Position numbers and translations under genes: made by a program. Shown here in pieces: positions 35,853 to 45,394 of a stretch of DNA of 64,000 bases. Positions within the stretch are counted from its first letter, which is position 1, and each line of letters starts with the position of its first letter. Source of the DNA: Thermobifida halotolerans (GTDB lineage Bacteria; Actinomycetota; Actinomycetes; Streptosporangiales; Streptosporangiaceae). Where the stretch lies: positions 5,270,001 through 5,334,000 of the forward strand of contig NZ_CP063196.1 of NCBI RefSeq assembly GCF_003574835.2, read 5' to 3'. The notes under the pieces were generated by a model, which was not told where the DNA came from, made no database searches, and saw only the letters and a list, made by a program, of their open reading frames with translations.

Positions 35853-36143
35853 TCAGCGGTAGTCGTCCTCGTCTTCGGGAACCTCGAGCGCCTGCTCGAC
35901 GGCGTCGGCCTCGGGGACCTCCAGACCGGTCTCCAGAGTGAGGGCGGGGGGCTCGTCATCGGCGGCGCCCTGCTCCGCGGCGTCGGCCTCGGGGACCTCC
36001 AGACCGGTCTCCAGGGAGGGTCCGGCGGCCCGTTCGCCCTTGACGGCGCCCTGCTCCGCGGCGTCGGCCTCGGGAGCCTCCAGAGGGGGCTCGTCCTCCG
36101 TGTTGCCCGGTGCGACGTATGGGCGCTTCGCCTCGGCTGCCAT
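35853..36143 (-). CDS. Acidic tandem-repeat protein, 96 aa
   Basis: After KRPYVAPGNTEDEPP this protein consists of imperfect repeats. EAPEADAAEQGA, EVPEADAAEQGA and EVPEADAVEQAL recur with a period of 26-27 residues, linked by LETGL. It ends in EVPEDEDDYR. The DNA repeats are also well kept, at 78- and 81-bp spacing (around 35901, 35979 and 36060). Strongly acidic, no Cys, no membrane segment; probably extended or disordered. The ATG follows GGGAGTC. It diverges from moeZ. Function unknown; a binding surface for a repeated partner is one possibility. Confidence 0.7.
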   Translation of the reverse strand: MAAEAKRPYVAPGNTEDEPPLEAPEADAAEQGAVKGERAAGPSLETGLEVPEADAAEQGAADDEPPALTLETGLEVPEADAVEQALEVPEDEDDYR

Positions 36144-36398
36144 GAAGACTCCCGTCGGTCGGTGTCGGTCTCCCACCGGGCCCGCCGTCCCACGAACCCT
36201 GGGAAGCGCCGAAGGACCGGTGCTGAGCTGCGGGGAGACAGTCGGCCCGGCAGTTCTTCCGTTCCCGTATCCCCAGGAGGGAATGATAAACCCCACCCCG
36301 TAGGTTGGGATAATGAGCAAGCTCGCAGCGTGCGACACGGTCGAGGCCCGCGCCCGCCGCGAGCACACGCCGCGTCATCGATCGTTTGAGGAGCTGTT

Positions 36399-37559
36399 GT
36401 GTCGCTGCCGCCGCTGGTCGAGCCAGCCGACGAGCTGACCGTTGACGAGGTGCAACGGTATTCGCGCCACCTGATCATCCCCGACGTCGGCATGGACGGT
36501 CAGAAGCGTCTGAAGAACGCCAGGGTTCTGGTCGTGGGTGCGGGCGGGCTCGGCTCTCCCGCGCTGCTGTACCTGGCCGCCGCCGGTGTGGGAACCCTGG
36601 GCATCATCGACTTCGACGTCGTGGACGAGTCCAACCTGCAGCGTCAGGTCATCCACGGCCAGAGCGACATCGGCAAGCCCAAGGCCGAGTCCGCTCGGGA
36701 GAGCATCGAGGAGGTCAATCCCTACGTCAACGTCGTCCTCCACAAGGAGCGGCTTGACTCCACCAACGCTCTGGAGATCTTCTCGGGCTACGACCTGATC
36801 CTGGACGGTACCGACAACTTCGCCACCCGCTACCTGGTCAACGACGCCGCCGTGCTGCTGAACAAGCCGTACGTGTGGGGGTCGATCTACCGTTTCGACG
36901 GCCAGGTCAGCGTGTTCTGGAACGAGTACGGGCCCAACTACCGCGACCTGTACCCCGAGCCGCCGCCGCCCGGAATGGTGCCCTCCTGCGCCGAGGGGGG
37001 CGTCCTGGGCGTGCTGTGCGCCGCCATCGGGTCGGTCATGGTCAACGAGGCGATCAAGCTGATCACCGGTATCGGCGACCCGCTGGTCGGCCGACTGATG
37101 ATCTACGACGCCCTGGAGATGACCTGGCGGACCGTGAAGGTGCGCAAGGACCCCGACGCCGAGCCGATCACCGAACTGATCGACTACGAGGCGTTCTGCG
37201 GCACCGTCTCCGAGGAGGCGCAGCAGGCCGCGATGGGCTCCACCATCACCGCCCGCGAGCTCAAGGAGAAGATGGACAGGGGCGAGGACTTCTTCCTCGT
37301 CGACGTCCGGGAGAAGAACGAGTACGAGATCGTCAACATCCCGGGCGCGGTCCTCATCCCCAAGGGCGAGTTCCTGACCGGCGAGGCGTTCGCCAAGCTG
37401 CCGCAGGACAAGCAGATCGTCCTGCACTGCAAGTCCGGCGCCCGCTCGGCCGAGGCGCTGGCCGCGGTCAAGAACGCGGGCTTCGGCAGCGCCGTGCACG
37501 TCGGCGGGGGCGTGCTGTCCTGGATCGAGACCATCGACCCGAGTCTGCCCAGGTACTGA
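36399..37559 (+). CDS. moeZ: MoeZ: E1-like adenylyltransferase with rhodanese domain
   Basis: This 386-aa protein has a ThiF/MoeB domain (residues 15-260) with nucleotide loop VVGAGGLGSPALLYLAAAGVG, DFDVVDESNLQRQ and a DGTDNF motif. The rhodanese domain (about 290-386) carries active-site Cys in CKSGARS. It adenylates and sulfurylates the C-terminus of sulfur-carrier proteins for molybdopterin and, in actinobacteria, other thio-modifications. The zinc Cys pairs of E. coli MoeB are not evident. GTG 36399 has GAGGAG 5 nt upstream. Upstream lie TAGGTT (36301-36306) and GATAAT (36309-36314). An overlapping 41-codon frame starts at 36313, but I do not call it. Confidence 0.93.
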   Translation: MSLPPLVEPADELTVDEVQRYSRHLIIPDVGMDGQKRLKNARVLVVGAGGLGSPALLYLAAAGVGTLGIIDFDVVDESNLQRQVIHGQSDIGKPKAESARESIEEVNPYVNVVLHKERLDSTNALEIFSGYDLILDGTDNFATRYLVNDAAVLLNKPYVWGSIYRFDGQVSVFWNEYGPNYRDLYPEPPPPGMVPSCAEGGVLGVLCAAIGSVMVNEAIKLITGIGDPLVGRLMIYDALEMTWRTVKVRKDPDAEPITELIDYEAFCGTVSEEAQQAAMGSTITARELKEKMDRGEDFFLVDVREKNEYEIVNIPGAVLIPKGEFLTGEAFAKLPQDKQIVLHCKSGARSAEALAAVKNAGFGSAVHVGGGVLSWIETIDPSLPRY

Positions 37560-37572
37560 TTCCGGCTGCGTC

Positions 37573-37611
37573 CGAAGGGGGCCGTCGCCACGCGCGGCGG
37601 CCCCCTTCGGC
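37573..37611 (+). terminator. Strong hairpin terminator after moeZ
   Basis: CCGAAGGGGGCCG (37573-37585) pairs exactly with 37599-37611. Pairing can extend to about 16 bp including one wobble, with a 7-nt loop. No T-run. Confidence 0.7.
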
Positions 37612-37695
37612 GTCCGCGCCTCCGGGCGGCGTGAGTTCCGCACCGCCTCGGGTAGCGGTTCCGCAAGCAGCGGAGGCGCGGCCGGGAGGTGCGTG

Positions 37696-38091
37696 ATGAG
37701 GGGACGTTGGGACGACTGGGTGGCACTGACGGCAGGCGTCGTGGCGTCGGTCAGTTGGGTCTGGCACGGCCTGTTCGGCGTCGGCATGGTCGCGCTGTTC
37801 CTGGTCGGGGTGACCACGGTGTTCACCGCGGTGATATCCATCACCCGACCGGGGCTGATCGTCAGTGAGCTGATCCTCGTGGTACTGGGGGTGCTGCTGT
37901 TCCTCACCCCCTGGCTGGTGGGCTTCGCCGGGGAGCCTGCGGCGGCGTGGACCGCCTGGATCCTCGGCGCCGTCATCGCGGCCATGGGCGCGGTCGGCGT
38001 CCCGCGGAGCGGGAAGTCCCGCCGCGGACTGAGGCCCCACGGACCGGACGGGTCGGAGACGCGCTCGCCGACAACCCACTCCTACCGTTGA
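37696..38091 (+). CDS. SPW-repeat membrane protein
   Basis: This 131-aa protein has four predicted helices. The helix pattern WDDWVALTAGVVASVSWVW and later LFLTPWLVGF is typical of SPW-repeat proteins, where Ser/Trp-Pro motifs end the helices. The C-terminal 30 residues are polar and basic. The ATG at 37696 has GGGAGG about 7 nt upstream; a GTG sits directly before it. Integral to the cell membrane, function unknown. Confidence 0.75.
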   Translation: MRGRWDDWVALTAGVVASVSWVWHGLFGVGMVALFLVGVTTVFTAVISITRPGLIVSELILVVLGVLLFLTPWLVGFAGEPAAAWTAWILGAVIAAMGAVGVPRSGKSRRGLRPHGPDGSETRSPTTHSYR

Positions 38092-38262
38092 GGGACTGGC
38101 GAGGCCCGGGACCGGCCCACCCTCTGGGGGCGGGTGGCTTCCGCACCGCCCCCCGGGGGGCGGGCGGAGGCGCACGGCCCCGGGGTGAGGCGGTCCGGGA
38201 ACTCGCCCCCAAGCCGCCCGGCGGTGGATTCGCGGCCCTCCCGCCGGGGCCGCCTCTGCCGC

Positions 38263-38268
38263 TAGAGT
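38263..38268 (+). promoter_or_regulatory. Leaderless -10 element of the ATL gene (TAGAGT)
   Basis: TAGAGT ends 7 nt before the ATG at 38276. Confidence 0.5.
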
Positions 38269-38275
38269 GTGCGGC

Positions 38276-38593
38276 ATGTCACGACCCGGTGGTTATCCCA
38301 GCGAGTACGCGGAAAGGGTCCTCGAGTTCGTCCGGTCCATCCCCGAGGGAAGGACCATGTCCTACGGGGACGTGGCCGAGTACCTCGAGGAGGGAAGCGC
38401 CCGTTCGGTGGGAGCGGTCATGGCGACCTGGGGAGCGGACGCGCCCTGGTGGCGGGTGGTGTTCGCGGACGGCGCCCCGCCCTCCAGCCGTCCGGAGCGG
38501 GCACTGGAACGCTACGCGGCGGAGGGCACGCCCCTGACGCTCGACGGCACCCGCGTGGACATGGAGCGGGCCCGCTGGGACGGAACCTCCTGA
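38276..38593 (+). CDS. Alkyltransferase-like protein (ATL), MGMT fold without active Cys
   Basis: This 105-aa protein matches the C-terminal DNA-binding domain of O6-alkylguanine transferases (PEGRTMSYGDVAEYL, SVGAVMA). The reactive PCHRV motif is replaced by PWWRV (residues 57-61), so the Cys is now Trp58. This is the hallmark of ATL proteins, which bind O6-alkylguanine and flag it to nucleotide-excision repair instead of repairing it. It lies next to the AdnAB-type repair genes, and the M. tuberculosis order has a methyltransferase-like gene in the same place. Confidence 0.85.
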   Translation: MSRPGGYPSEYAERVLEFVRSIPEGRTMSYGDVAEYLEEGSARSVGAVMATWGADAPWWRVVFADGAPPSSRPERALERYAAEGTPLTLDGTRVDMERARWDGTS

Positions 38594-38663
38594 GCTCCGG
38601 CGACGGCCCCGGTGAGACGGCCGCGCGACGCGACTGTCACCGGCGTCTGATGAACTAGGTCGG

Positions 38664-41600
38664 GTGAACACCCCCCCGTACCGTCTCGTGCGCCGGACGC
38701 AGCGTGTCGCGCCCGCCCCGAACCTCGACGACGACCAGCGCCGGGTGGTCGCCCACCGGGGCGGCCCGCTGCTCGTGCTCGCCGGACCGGGGACCGGGAA
38801 GACCACCACGATCGTCGAGGCGGTGGTCGACCGCATCGACAACCGGGGCGTGGACCCCTCGCACGTGCTCGTACTCACCTTCAGCCGCAAGGCCGCCCAG
38901 GAGGTGCGCGAGCGCATCACCGCGCGCCTGCGGCGCACCACCCGCGAACCGCTCGCCCTGACCTTCCACAGCTACGCCTACGCCCTGATCCGCCGGGAGT
39001 TCCGGCTCTCGGGCGACCAGGCGCCCCGGCTGCTGTCCGGTCCCGAGCAGTTGATGGAGGTCCGTGAACTGCTCGCGGGCGAACTCGGCGACGGCGCCCG
39101 CGACTGGCCCGAACCGCTCCGCCCCATGCTGCACACCCGGGGCTTCGCCGAGGAGCTGCGCGACTTCCTGATGCGCGCCCAGGAGCGCGGTCTGACCGCC
39201 GACGACATCCGGGAACTCGGCCGCCGCCACGAGCGGCCCGACTGGACCGCCGCCGGAGGCTTCCTGGAGCGCTACACCGGTCGCTTCGACGTCGCCCCGG
39301 TGCCCACCTTCAACTACGCCGAACTGGTGCGTGTCGCCGCCAACCTGCTCAACGACCCCGAGGTGCAGGCGCGGGAACGCGCCGCGCGGCAGGTCGTGTT
39401 CGTCGACGAGTACCAGGACACCGACCCCGCCCAGGAGGAGTTGCTGCGCGCGCTGGCCGGGGACGGACGCGACCTGGTCGCGGTGGGCGACCCCGACCAG
39501 TCCGTCTACGGCTTCCGCGGCGCCGACGTGCGCAACATCATGGAGTTCCCCGACCGGTTCCGCACCGCCTCGGGCGAACCCGCCCCCGTGGTGGCGCTGC
39601 GCACCTGCCGTCGCAGCGGTCCGGAGCTGCTGCGGATCTCCCGCAGCCTCGCCCAGCGGCTGCCCGCCGCGCCCGGGCCCCGGGGCGGCGGGGTCAACGC
39701 CCACCGCAGGCTCGTCCCCGTCGAGGACGCCGATCCCGGCCGGGCCAGGGTGCTGCTCGCCGAGAGCCCCACCCAGGAGGCCGCCGCCATCGCCGACATT
39801 CTGCGCCGGGCCCACCTCATCGACGGCGTGCCCTGGTCGCGCATGGCGGTGCTGGTCCGTTCGGCCACCCGGCAGGTTCCGGTGCTGCGCCGCGCCCTGA
39901 TCGCCGCGGACGTCCCGGTGGTCGTCAGCGGCGACGAACTGCCGCTGGCCGCCGAACCGCTGGTGCGGTCGCTGCTGCTGCTGATCCGCTGCGCGCTGCA
40001 CCCCGACGACCTCGACGAGAACGCCGCCCGTGAACTGCTGACCAGCGCGTTCGGTGAGGCCGACAGCATCCGGCTGCGCAGGCTCGGCCGGGCGCTGCGG
40101 CGGCTGGAACTCGACGCCGGAGGCAACCGCCCCGCCGCGGCCCTGCTCGCCGAGATCCTCCGCGACCCCCGCGACCTGGTGATGATCGACCCCGAGGTGC
40201 GGGCGCCCGCCGACCGCATCGCCTCCCTGCTGGGCCTGGTCCGTGACAGCACGGCCGAGGGAGCCTCCGCCGAGGAGGTGCTGTGGCGGGTGTGGCACCG
40301 CTCCGGGCTGGCCGACCGGCTGCTGCGGGCCAGCCAGGCGGGCGGGCGGCGCGGCGCCGCCGCCGACCGCGAACTGGACTCGGTGGTGGCGCTGTTCGAG
40401 AACGCCGCACGCTACTGCGACCGGCTGCCGCCCGGCGCCCCGGAGGGGTTCCTGGAGGACCTGGAGGCCCAGGAGATCCCCGGTGACACGCTCGCCGAGC
40501 ACGCCCCCCACGGCGAGGCGGTGCGCGTCCTCACCGCGCACCGCTCCAAGGGACTGGAGTGGGACCTGGTCGTGGTGGCCGGGGTGCAGGAGGGCGACTG
40601 GCCGGACCTGCGGCTGCGCGGCTCCCTGCTGGGAATCGAGCAGTTGCTCGACACGGTCTCCGGGTTCGCCGAGACCTCCCCGGCCGCGGTGGTGTCGAAG
40701 CTGCTGGACGAGGAGCGGCGGCTGTTCTACGTCGCGCTCACCCGGGCCCGGCGGGAACTGGTGGTGACGGCGGTCGGCGGTGAGGACACCGAGGAGCGAC
40801 CCTCCCGGTTCCTCACCGAACTCGGCCTCGGCGAACCCGAACGGGTGGCGGCGGGACGGCGGTGGCTGTCGCTGCCCGCCCTGGTCGCCGACCTGCGTTC
40901 GGCGCTGCTCGACCCGCGGAGCGACCCGCCGGTGCGCCGCGCGGCAGCCGCCCACCTGGCCCGGCTGGCCGACGAGGGGGTGCGGGGCGCCGATCCCGGC
41001 GAGTGGTACGCCCTGACCGAACTGTCCGACGACAGTCCACTGGTGCTCGACGGCGAGCAGATCCGCGTCTCCCCGTCCCAGGTCGAGAAGTTCGGCGCCT
41101 GCGAACTGCGGTGGCTGCTGGAGACGGCCGCGGGCGCACAGAAGCCGCACACCTCCTCCGGACTGGGCAGCATCGTGCACGCGCTGACGGTGCTGGCGGC
41201 CGGGGGAGCCGACCTGCCGGAGATCCGGCGGCGCATGGACCGGATCTGGTCGGAGTTGGACTTCGGCGGCCCCTGGTACGCCGAGAAGCAGCGCGAGAAG
41301 GCCGAGGACATGCTGGCCCGGTTCCTGCTGTGGCAGCAGGACAACCCCCGGGAACTGGTCGCCACCGAGGAGGGGTTCCGGGTCGAGGTCGACGACATCG
41401 AGATCGTGGGCCGCGTCGACCGCCTGGAGCGCGACGCGGAGGGGCGCGGCGTCGTCGTCGACATCAAGACCGGGCAGGCGGTCTCCGACCGCGAGATCGG
41501 CCGCCACCCGCAGCTCGGCGTCTACCAGTTGGCGGTGCTCATGGCCGCTTTCGAGCACTACGGCCTGACCGCCCCGGGCGGCGCGGCCCTGCTGCAGATC

Positions 41601-41804
41601 GGCGACAGGCGCAAGACCGCGAAGGAGCAGGCCCAGCCCGCGCTCACCGACGACCCCGACCCCCGCTGGTCCGAACGCCTGGTGCGGGAGGTGGCGTCGG
41701 GCATGGCGGGGGCGCGGTTCAAGGCGGTGTCCAGCCCGTCGTGCCGCCACTGCTCGGTCCGCTCCAGCTGTCCGGCCCAGAGCGAGGGCGACCACGTGTC
41801 GTGA
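38664..41804 (+). CDS. adnA: UvrD-like helicase with RecB-type nuclease and Fe-S motif (AdnA-like)
   Basis: This 1046-aa protein has Walker A AGPGTGKTTT (40-49), FSRKAAQEVRERI (Ia), VDEYQDTDPAQ (II), GDPDQSVYGFRGA (III), and YVALTRARREL (VI). The C-terminal nuclease domain has GRVDRLE and VVDIKTGQ, plus Cys in KFGACEL and CRHCSVRSSC, four residues suited to a [4Fe-4S] cluster as in AddB/AdnA. With the next gene it forms the AdnAB DNA-end resection motor-nuclease. The assignment A before B follows gene order and the Fe-S motif. GTG 38664 has no clear ribosome-binding site. Confidence 0.85.
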   Translation: MNTPPYRLVRRTQRVAPAPNLDDDQRRVVAHRGGPLLVLAGPGTGKTTTIVEAVVDRIDNRGVDPSHVLVLTFSRKAAQEVRERITARLRRTTREPLALTFHSYAYALIRREFRLSGDQAPRLLSGPEQLMEVRELLAGELGDGARDWPEPLRPMLHTRGFAEELRDFLMRAQERGLTADDIRELGRRHERPDWTAAGGFLERYTGRFDVAPVPTFNYAELVRVAANLLNDPEVQARERAARQVVFVDEYQDTDPAQEELLRALAGDGRDLVAVGDPDQSVYGFRGADVRNIMEFPDRFRTASGEPAPVVALRTCRRSGPELLRISRSLAQRLPAAPGPRGGGVNAHRRLVPVEDADPGRARVLLAESPTQEAAAIADILRRAHLIDGVPWSRMAVLVRSATRQVPVLRRALIAADVPVVVSGDELPLAAEPLVRSLLLLIRCALHPDDLDENAARELLTSAFGEADSIRLRRLGRALRRLELDAGGNRPAAALLAEILRDPRDLVMIDPEVRAPADRIASLLGLVRDSTAEGASAEEVLWRVWHRSGLADRLLRASQAGGRRGAAADRELDSVVALFENAARYCDRLPPGAPEGFLEDLEAQEIPGDTLAEHAPHGEAVRVLTAHRSKGLEWDLVVVAGVQEGDWPDLRLRGSLLGIEQLLDTVSGFAETSPAAVVSKLLDEERRLFYVALTRARRELVVTAVGGEDTEERPSRFLTELGLGEPERVAAGRRWLSLPALVADLRSALLDPRSDPPVRRAAAAHLARLADEGVRGADPGEWYALTELSDDSPLVLDGEQIRVSPSQVEKFGACELRWLLETAAGAQKPHTSSGLGSIVHALTVLAAGGADLPEIRRRMDRIWSELDFGGPWYAEKQREKAEDMLARFLLWQQDNPRELVATEEGFRVEVDDIEIVGRVDRLERDAEGRGVVVDIKTGQAVSDREIGRHPQLGVYQLAVLMAAFEHYGLTAPGGAALLQIGDRRKTAKEQAQPALTDDPDPRWSERLVREVASGMAGARFKAVSSPSCRHCSVRSSCPAQSEGDHVS

Positions 41805-41938
41805 CGACGCGGTGATCCCGACACCGGCGGGCACCCGACCGCGGAGGGCAGGCCCCCGCAGTCAAGATCATCGGTGCTGGTCGAAAGAGGGTCTGGAAGA
41901 ATGCCCGGGTCAACGTAGCCGACAGGGCAGGACCCCCC

Positions 41939-44900
41939 ATGACCGACGTCTACGGACCCGCGCAGCTCGCGCGGCTGCTCGGGCTGCCGGAACCCACTCC
42001 GGAGCAGGCCGCGGTCATCGCCGCACCGCTGAGTCCCGGACTGGTGGTGGCCGGGGCCGGTTCCGGGAAGAGCGAGACCATGGCCGCCCGGGTGGTGTGG
42101 CTGGTCGCCAACGGGCACGTGCGCCCCGAGAACGTGCTCGGCCTCACCTTCACCCGCAAGGCCGCCGCCGAACTCGCCGAACGCGTCCGCAAACGGCTCG
42201 ACCAGTTGCGCGGCGCGGGTACGGTGCCCGACGAGGTGCTCGACGGCGAACCCGCCGTCTCCACCTACCACTCCTACGCGATCCGCCTCGTCGGTGACCA
42301 CGCGCTGCGCGAGGCCGTGGAACCGAACACCCGCCTCGTCTCCCCGGCCCTGGCCTGGCAGCTCGCCCACCGCGTGGTCAGCACCTACGACGGGCCGATG
42401 GACGCGGTCACCTCCGCGCCCTCCACCGTGGTGCGCGACGTCCTCGCCCTCGCCGGAGAACTCGCCGAACACCTGCGCACCCCCGACGACGTGCGTGAGT
42501 TCGGCTCCTGGCTGCGCTCCCGCGCCGCGGCCCTGAAGAAGATCCCCGCGGCCACCCGCGACCTGCTCGCCACCCAGCGCCACCGCGAGCAACTGCTGCC
42601 GCTGCTGGAACGGTTCGCCCGGCTCAAGACGGACCGCGAGATGATGGACTACGACGACCAGATCGCGCTGGCCGCCCGCATCGCGCAACGCCACCCCGAG
42701 GTCTCCCTGATCGAACGCGGCCGCTACCACGTGGTGCTGCTCGACGAGTACCAGGACACCAGCCACGCCCAACTGGTGCTGCTGCGGGCGCTGTTCGGCG
42801 ACGGCCATCCCGTCACCGCGGTCGGCGACCCCTGCCAGTCCATCTACGGCTGGCGCGGCGCCAGCGCGGGCAACCTCATCAGCTTCCCCACCCACTTCCC
42901 GGAACGGCCCGGCAGACCCGCCCCGGTCCGTCAGCTCGCCACCAGCTTCCGCAACGGCGAGCAGGTCCTGGAGGTCGCCAAACGCGTCGCCGAACCGCTG
43001 CGCGCCGAGGCCGACACCGTCCCCGTCCTCTACCCGGGGCCGGCGCGCGTCGGTCGGGGTCGGGTCACCTGCGCGCTGCTGCGCACCGAGACCGAGGAGG
43101 CCGCCTGGGTCGCCGAGCAGATCGACCTGGCGCTGCGGGAGTCCCGCGACCGGCACACCGCGCCCGACGGTCTGCCCTGGCCCGAACATGACAACCGGGG
43201 GCCGCTCGGCCACGGCGACGTCGCCGTGCTGTGCCGCAAGCGCTCCCAGTTCCCGGCCCTCCGCCACGCGCTGGAGGAGCGCGGCATCCCCGTCGAGGTC
43301 GTCGGCCTGGGCGGGCTGATCGAGGTTCCCGAGGTGCGCGACATCGTCGCCACCCTGCGCGTGCTGCACGACCCCACCGCCGGACACGAACTCGCCCGGC
43401 TGCTCACCGGACCCCGCTGGCGGCTGGGGCCGCGCGACCTGGTGGCGCTCAACAGACGCGCCGTGGAACTCGCCAGGGAGGCACGCCGCGACCTGCGCGG
43501 CCAGGCCGCCGAGGAGACGGAGGAGGAGACCGACCCGCTGCGCCAGACCGTCCTGGACCTGACCGCCGAGACCGGAAGCCTGGTCGACGCGCTCGACGAC
43601 CTCGGCCCCGCCGAGCACTACTCCGAGACCGGCTATCTGCGGCTGTGCGCCCTCGCCGACGAGTTGCGGGTGCTGCGCGGCCGGATCAGCCAGCCGCTGC
43701 CCGACCTGATCACCGACGTGGAGCGGGTCCTCGGCCTCGACGTCGAGGTGGGCGCCCGCCCCGGCCGGGACCAGGTCGCCGCCCGCGCCGACCTCGACGC
43801 CTTCGTGGACGCCGCGGTGCGCTTCTCCGGTTCCACCGACACCCCCACCCTGCACGCGTTCCTCGCCTACCTGGACTCCGCGGAGGACACCGAGCACGGC
43901 CTGGCCCCCGGCGAGCGGGTCGGCTCCAGCGACACCGTCAAACTCATGACCGTGCACGCCGCCAAGGGGCTGCAGTGGCCGATGGTGGTCGTGCCGGGGC
44001 TCAGCCAGGGGCAGTTCCCCGGCGTCGCCAAGACCGTGAAGAGCTGGACCGGCAGGGCCGCGGAACTGCCGTTCGCGCTGCGCGGCGACCGCGCGGGCCT
44101 GCCCGACCTGCCGGACGTGGGCGCCGATGACCTCAAGGGCTTCATGGCTGCCGAGCGGGACCGTGAGCTGATGGAGCAGCGCCGCCTCGCCTACGTGGCG
44201 GTGACCCGCGCCGCGTTCGCGCTGCTGTGCACCGGGCACTGGTGGGGACGGGAGGCCAAGCAGCGGCGCGGTCCCTCCGTCTTCCTGGAGGAGGTCCGTG
44301 AGGTGTGCGCGGCGGGCGCGGGCCGGGTCGCGGTGTGGGCCGACCCGCCCGAGGACGGCGAGGGCAACCCGGAGCTGGCCGAGGACGCCCCCGTCGTCTG
44401 GCCGCTGGACGGAGACACCCGCCGCGACGCGGCCGCGGCCGCGGCCGAGCTGGTGACGCGGTACCGGGACGGGGGCTGGGAGCGGGAGCTGAACCTGCTG
44501 GACCGGGCCGTGCTGCGTCCCGGAGCGCGCCGCCGGACCCGCGACTGGGCGCGCGACGTGGAGCTGCTGCTGCGCCACCGTGCCGCCGAACCCTCCGGCG
44601 GGCAGGCCGTCGAGGTGGAACTGCCCGCCCACCTGACCGTGTCCTCACTGGTGTCGCTGGCCCGCGACCCCGCAGCGCTGGCCCGGCAGATCCGCCGCCC
44701 GCTGCCGCGCCCGCCCGCGCCGCACACCCGCCGGGGCACCGCCTTCCACACCTGGCTGGAGCGGCGCTTCGGCCAGCAGAGCCTGGTGGACCCCGACGAG
44801 CTGCCGGGCGCCGCCGACGACACCGCGGGCGGCGACGCCGACCTCGACGAGCTGCAACGCCGGTTCGAGGAGAGCGCGTGGGCCGACCGCACTCCGCTGG

Positions 44901-45304
44901 ACGTGGAGGTCTCCTTCGAGACCATCATCGGCGACCGGCTGGTGCGGGGCCGCATGGACGCGGTCTTCCACGACGCCGAGCACGACGTCTACGACGTGGT
45001 GGACTGGAAGACCGGACAGCCGCCCACCACCGCCCGGGAGCGCCGCGCGGTGGCCGTGCAGTTGGCCGCCTACCGCGTGGCCTGGTCCCGGATCGTCGAC
45101 GTGCCCCTGGACCGGGTGCGCGCGGCCTTCCACTACGTCCGCCACGACCGGACGGTCCGCCCCGCCGACCTGCTGGACGCCGACGGGCTGGCCGCCCTCA
45201 TCAACACGGTCCCGGAGGCCGGGCGGGGAGGCGGCACCGAGGCGGGGCCGACCGGCGGGCGGCCCGAATCCGGCCGCGAAGAAAGGCGAGCCCCTCTTGA
45301 CTGA
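41939..45304 (+). CDS. adnB: UvrD-like helicase-nuclease (AdnB-like)
   Basis: This 1121-aa protein has Walker A AGAGSGKSET, FTRKAAAELAERV, LDEYQDTSHAQ, GDPCQSIYGWRGA and YVAVTRAAFAL. The C-terminal nuclease domain has GRMDAVF and VVDWKTGQPP but none of the Cys seen in the AdnA-like partner, so only one subunit would carry an Fe-S cluster. The extra 75 residues compared with its partner are mostly in the middle. The ATG at 41939 lies 134 bp after adnA. The Pro/Gly/Glu-rich tail is probably disordered. Works in double-strand-break end processing. Confidence 0.87.
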   Translation: MTDVYGPAQLARLLGLPEPTPEQAAVIAAPLSPGLVVAGAGSGKSETMAARVVWLVANGHVRPENVLGLTFTRKAAAELAERVRKRLDQLRGAGTVPDEVLDGEPAVSTYHSYAIRLVGDHALREAVEPNTRLVSPALAWQLAHRVVSTYDGPMDAVTSAPSTVVRDVLALAGELAEHLRTPDDVREFGSWLRSRAAALKKIPAATRDLLATQRHREQLLPLLERFARLKTDREMMDYDDQIALAARIAQRHPEVSLIERGRYHVVLLDEYQDTSHAQLVLLRALFGDGHPVTAVGDPCQSIYGWRGASAGNLISFPTHFPERPGRPAPVRQLATSFRNGEQVLEVAKRVAEPLRAEADTVPVLYPGPARVGRGRVTCALLRTETEEAAWVAEQIDLALRESRDRHTAPDGLPWPEHDNRGPLGHGDVAVLCRKRSQFPALRHALEERGIPVEVVGLGGLIEVPEVRDIVATLRVLHDPTAGHELARLLTGPRWRLGPRDLVALNRRAVELAREARRDLRGQAAEETEEETDPLRQTVLDLTAETGSLVDALDDLGPAEHYSETGYLRLCALADELRVLRGRISQPLPDLITDVERVLGLDVEVGARPGRDQVAARADLDAFVDAAVRFSGSTDTPTLHAFLAYLDSAEDTEHGLAPGERVGSSDTVKLMTVHAAKGLQWPMVVVPGLSQGQFPGVAKTVKSWTGRAAELPFALRGDRAGLPDLPDVGADDLKGFMAAERDRELMEQRRLAYVAVTRAAFALLCTGHWWGREAKQRRGPSVFLEEVREVCAAGAGRVAVWADPPEDGEGNPELAEDAPVVWPLDGDTRRDAAAAAAELVTRYRDGGWERELNLLDRAVLRPGARRRTRDWARDVELLLRHRAAEPSGGQAVEVELPAHLTVSSLVSLARDPAALARQIRRPLPRPPAPHTRRGTAFHTWLERRFGQQSLVDPDELPGAADDTAGGDADLDELQRRFEESAWADRTPLDVEVSFETIIGDRLVRGRMDAVFHDAEHDVYDVVDWKTGQPPTTARERRAVAVQLAAYRVAWSRIVDVPLDRVRAAFHYVRHDRTVRPADLLDADGLAALINTVPEAGRGGGTEAGPTGGRPESGREERRAPLD

Positions 45305-45394
45305 CTGAGGTTTGGGTGTTCGGTTCTGCGGTGGGCGCGGGTTGTTTTCGGAGAGACCGGGGAGAGGCGTGGCATTCCACCTCCGCGTTCGGGG

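Noticed and set aside
35891-36095. Regular repeats as a possible CRISPR array
   Set aside because: The 78/81-bp period is a multiple of three, the repeats are in frame and encode the PEADAxEQ protein, and there are no unique spacers or cas genes.
36313-36438. 41-codon frame overlapping the start of moeZ
   Set aside because: It overlaps moeZ by 40 bp in another frame with no stop-start junction and has a Cys/Arg-rich random-looking product; the hexamers before it serve moeZ equally well.
41558-44632. 1024-codon reverse frame opposite adnB
   Set aside because: It mirrors the adnB codons and shows no conserved domain; the helicase motifs are on the + strand.
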